Assembly: GCF_049306965.1 (NCBI RefSeq)
Contig: NC_133200.1
Location: forward strand, 14,061,501-14,125,500
Reading direction: 5' to 3'
DNA: 64,000 bases
Source: Danio rerio
Lineage: Eukaryota > Chordata > Actinopteri > Cypriniformes > Danionidae
The notes beneath the pieces are model-generated. The model was not told the DNA's origin and ran no database searches. It saw nothing but the letters and a program-made list of their open reading frames with translations. Numbering within the stretch: position 1 is the stretch's first letter; each line of letters starts with the position of its first letter. This document shows, in pieces, positions 63,827-64,000 of this stretch. Position numbers and translations under genes: made by a program.

Positions 63827-64000
63827 TTAAAGCTGCAAGCAGCGATGATAGGGACCTCGCACCCGGGCTCACCGCCACCCGGTGACCTTACGATGACAGA
63901 GAACAGCGAACAATAATAATTTAAGCCAATATATTAAAAAAAATCTAAGAAAATCACAGATTTATGCCAAACTTCCTCCTGTCAGCAGGTGGCGATATAA
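63827..64000 (+). repeat. Array unit 13, cut by the window end
   Basis: The head and the beginning of the first minirepeat are present, showing that the array continues beyond the window. Confidence 0.9.

Larger units (their letters stand above)
35800..64000 (+). repeat. 28-kb higher-order tandem array with CTCF-like motifs
   Basis: Thirteen head-to-tail units (the last cut by the window end) all start TTAAAGCTGCAAGCAGCGAT. A typical unit has a ~150-bp head, then three to five ~131-bp minirepeats, two ~787-bp modules, one of two tails, an (AAT)n run, and in half the units a terminal cap ending CGGTGCTCGGTCCCTAA. Minirepeats and parts of the modules share an ancestral sequence with CCAGCAGGTGGCGCTAT, GTGTTCAGG, GAAGTTTCAGGCAGATCGGA and GAGTTATAA in order. 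I count roughly 95-100 AGGTGGCG-type sites by hand, all on the plus strand. The unit family is widespread in teleosts. The repeated 60-100-residue open frames on both strands are by-products of repeat identity, not genes. Confidence 0.95.

Noticed and set aside
36413-63885. Dozens of repeated 60-106-residue open frames on both strands of the array
   Set aside because: They recur at fixed places in each repeat unit, overlap on opposite strands, lack domains or splice logic, and vary in line with DNA repeat divergence; they reflect repeat identity, not protein selection.
35800-64000. CRISPR-like array
   Set aside because: Repeats are long (131 bp to 2.5 kb), contiguous and eukaryotic in context, without short direct repeats separated by unique spacers.

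Overview
The window is vertebrate nuclear DNA, almost certainly from zebrafish (Danio rerio) or a very close cyprinid. It is AT-rich, has GT/AG introns, and carries DANA-type tRNA-derived SINEs, a 5S-rRNA-derived SINE3, Tc1-like transposons, hAT-like elements with degenerate 8-bp target duplications, and long (TA)n, (GT)n and (GATA)n microsatellites.

Layout. (1) 1-2.3 kb: a decayed Tc1-like transposon carrying two foreign segments, then a foldback hairpin. (2) 2.4-8.3 kb, plus strand: the last six exons of a small coiled-coil protein gene that I do not recognise, with hAT elements and a DANA SINE in its introns. (3) 8.6-35 kb: a cluster of OLFM4-type olfactomedin genes arranged as A(-) B(+) C(-) D(+), plus a 5'-truncated copy D'(+). 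Each complete gene has five coding exons with intron phases 0,0,0,1. All encode a signal peptide, a short CxC segment, a coiled-coil stalk and a C-terminal olfactomedin domain. A resembles C and B resembles D, so the cluster looks like a duplicated divergent pair. D' lies inside a nearly identical 1969-bp tandem duplication. The spacers hold SINEs, DNA transposons and one Ty3/Gypsy fossil. (4) 35.8 kb to the window end: a 28-kb tandem array of twelve complete units and one partial unit, mostly 2.3-2.5 kb each. Units are built from ~131-bp minirepeats and ~787-bp modules. Nearly every minirepeat carries, in the same orientation, a sequence matching the CTCF consensus, usually just downstream of an ETS-like ACTTCCTG. 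No protein gene is supported in the array.

How it fits together. The olfactomedin genes should give secreted, oligomeric glycoproteins like OLFM4, a mucosal and neutrophil secretory protein. The array begins about 0.8 kb beyond the last olfactomedin stop codon. If the motifs are bound, it would be an unusually dense one-direction CTCF platform beside the gene cluster; that is inference. Exon coordinates were read by hand from splice signals and frame. Each complete olfactomedin model and the coiled-coil model sums to an open frame.
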